Assembly (NCBI GenBank): GCA_949935685.1
Contig: CATLGN010000081.1
Location: 1-7,074, forward strand
Direction of reading: 5' to 3'
From: an uncultured Lachnospiraceae bacterium
Lineage (GTDB): Bacteria > Bacillota > Clostridia > Lachnospirales > Lachnospiraceae
Length of the DNA: 7,074 nucleotides
Positions 6,937 through 7,074 of the stretch are shown here, one piece after another; positions within the stretch are counted from its first letter, which is position 1, and every line of letters starts with the position of its first letter. Position numbers and translations under genes: made by a program. The notes under the pieces were generated by a model that was not told where the DNA came from, ran no database searches, and saw only the letters and a list, made by a program, of their open reading frames with translations.

Positions 6937-7074
6937 CTACGCATAAAGATCCCGGATCCGCAATAAAATAACGACAAGATACAACTGCTCTTCCTCTGTC
7001 ATATGACATTTGTATTCTCTCTGCAAAAGCGCCGCGGTATCCGCCACCGCCTTTACCAGCTCCGGACAGCACTC
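6937..7074 (-). CDS. C-terminal fragment of a PRD-containing (BglG/LicT/GlcT-like) transcriptional antiterminator
   Basis: Open from the right edge with no start in view; 45 codons remain, ending at a TAG (6939-6937). The tail, TEEEQLYLVVILLRIRDLY, matches the end of a second PTS-regulation domain (PRD2), which in LicT-type proteins reads roughly E..YL..HI.R. These RNA-binding regulators stop transcription from terminating in PTS operons and are controlled by phosphorylation on PRD histidines. The position directly before crr supports control of this operon. The RNA-binding domain and its target hairpin would lie upstream, outside the window. The histidine expected in the 'HI.R' motif is Ile here. 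The family call rests on a short stretch plus context. Confidence 0.72.
   Translation of the reverse strand, partial: ECCPELVKAVADTAALLQREYKCHMTEEEQLYLVVILLRIRDLYA

Noticed and set aside
1..7074. Search for a mobile element, CRISPR array, toxin-antitoxin or phage-defence system
   Set aside because: No direct repeats with spacers, transposase motifs, terminal inverted repeats, tRNA or small two-gene toxin modules are visible. Apart from the zf-HC2 gene, all content is housekeeping and sugar transport.

Overview
The window looks like part of the chromosome of a low-to-mid-GC Gram-positive anaerobe, most likely a Clostridia / Lachnospiraceae-type Firmicute. This is inferred from a DNA polymerase I with a degenerate proofreading domain, an Enzyme I active site of the 'GSxNSHTAILAR' style, strong AGGAGG-type ribosome binding sites, and a PRD-type antiterminator fragment beside PTS genes. 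I have not confirmed the taxonomy by any search. All recognisable genes lie on the minus strand, so transcription runs from high to low coordinates.

Right part (7074 to about 2916): a complete sugar phosphotransferase system in one apparent operon. In transcription order it holds the C-terminal end of a PRD (BglG/LicT/GlcT-like) antiterminator (7074-6937, cut by the window edge), a stand-alone glucose-type IIA protein (crr, 6904-6419), Enzyme I (ptsI, 6403-4781), HPr (ptsH, 4760-4497) and a membrane permease with IIC-IIB domain order of the glucose/N-acetylglucosamine family (4437-2992). A strong intrinsic terminator (2943-2916) closes the operon. The encoded relay is PEP -> Enzyme I (His188) -> HPr (His15) -> IIA (His83) -> IIB (Cys427) -> sugar entering through IIC. 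The whole phosphate chain and its transporter are therefore encoded together, probably under an antiterminator whose RNA target lies outside the window.

Left part (about 2911 to 1): a sigma-A-like promoter follows the terminator almost immediately. It drives a two-gene unit: a 107-residue membrane-anchored zinc-finger (zf-HC2, anti-sigma-like) protein (2856-2533), then polA (2536 to beyond base 1), which overlaps it in an ATGA stop/start. About 845 codons of polA are visible; the last few tens are cut off by the window.

The points most worth attention are: HPr has Arg where the regulatory Ser46 of Firmicute HPr is expected; the zinc-finger membrane gene is translationally coupled to polA; the pts gene order is inverted (ptsI before ptsH); the PRD fragment lacks a histidine at an expected phosphorylation position; and an inverted repeat sits between ptsH and the permease gene. 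I found no tRNA, rRNA, CRISPR array, insertion sequence or clearly novel system here.
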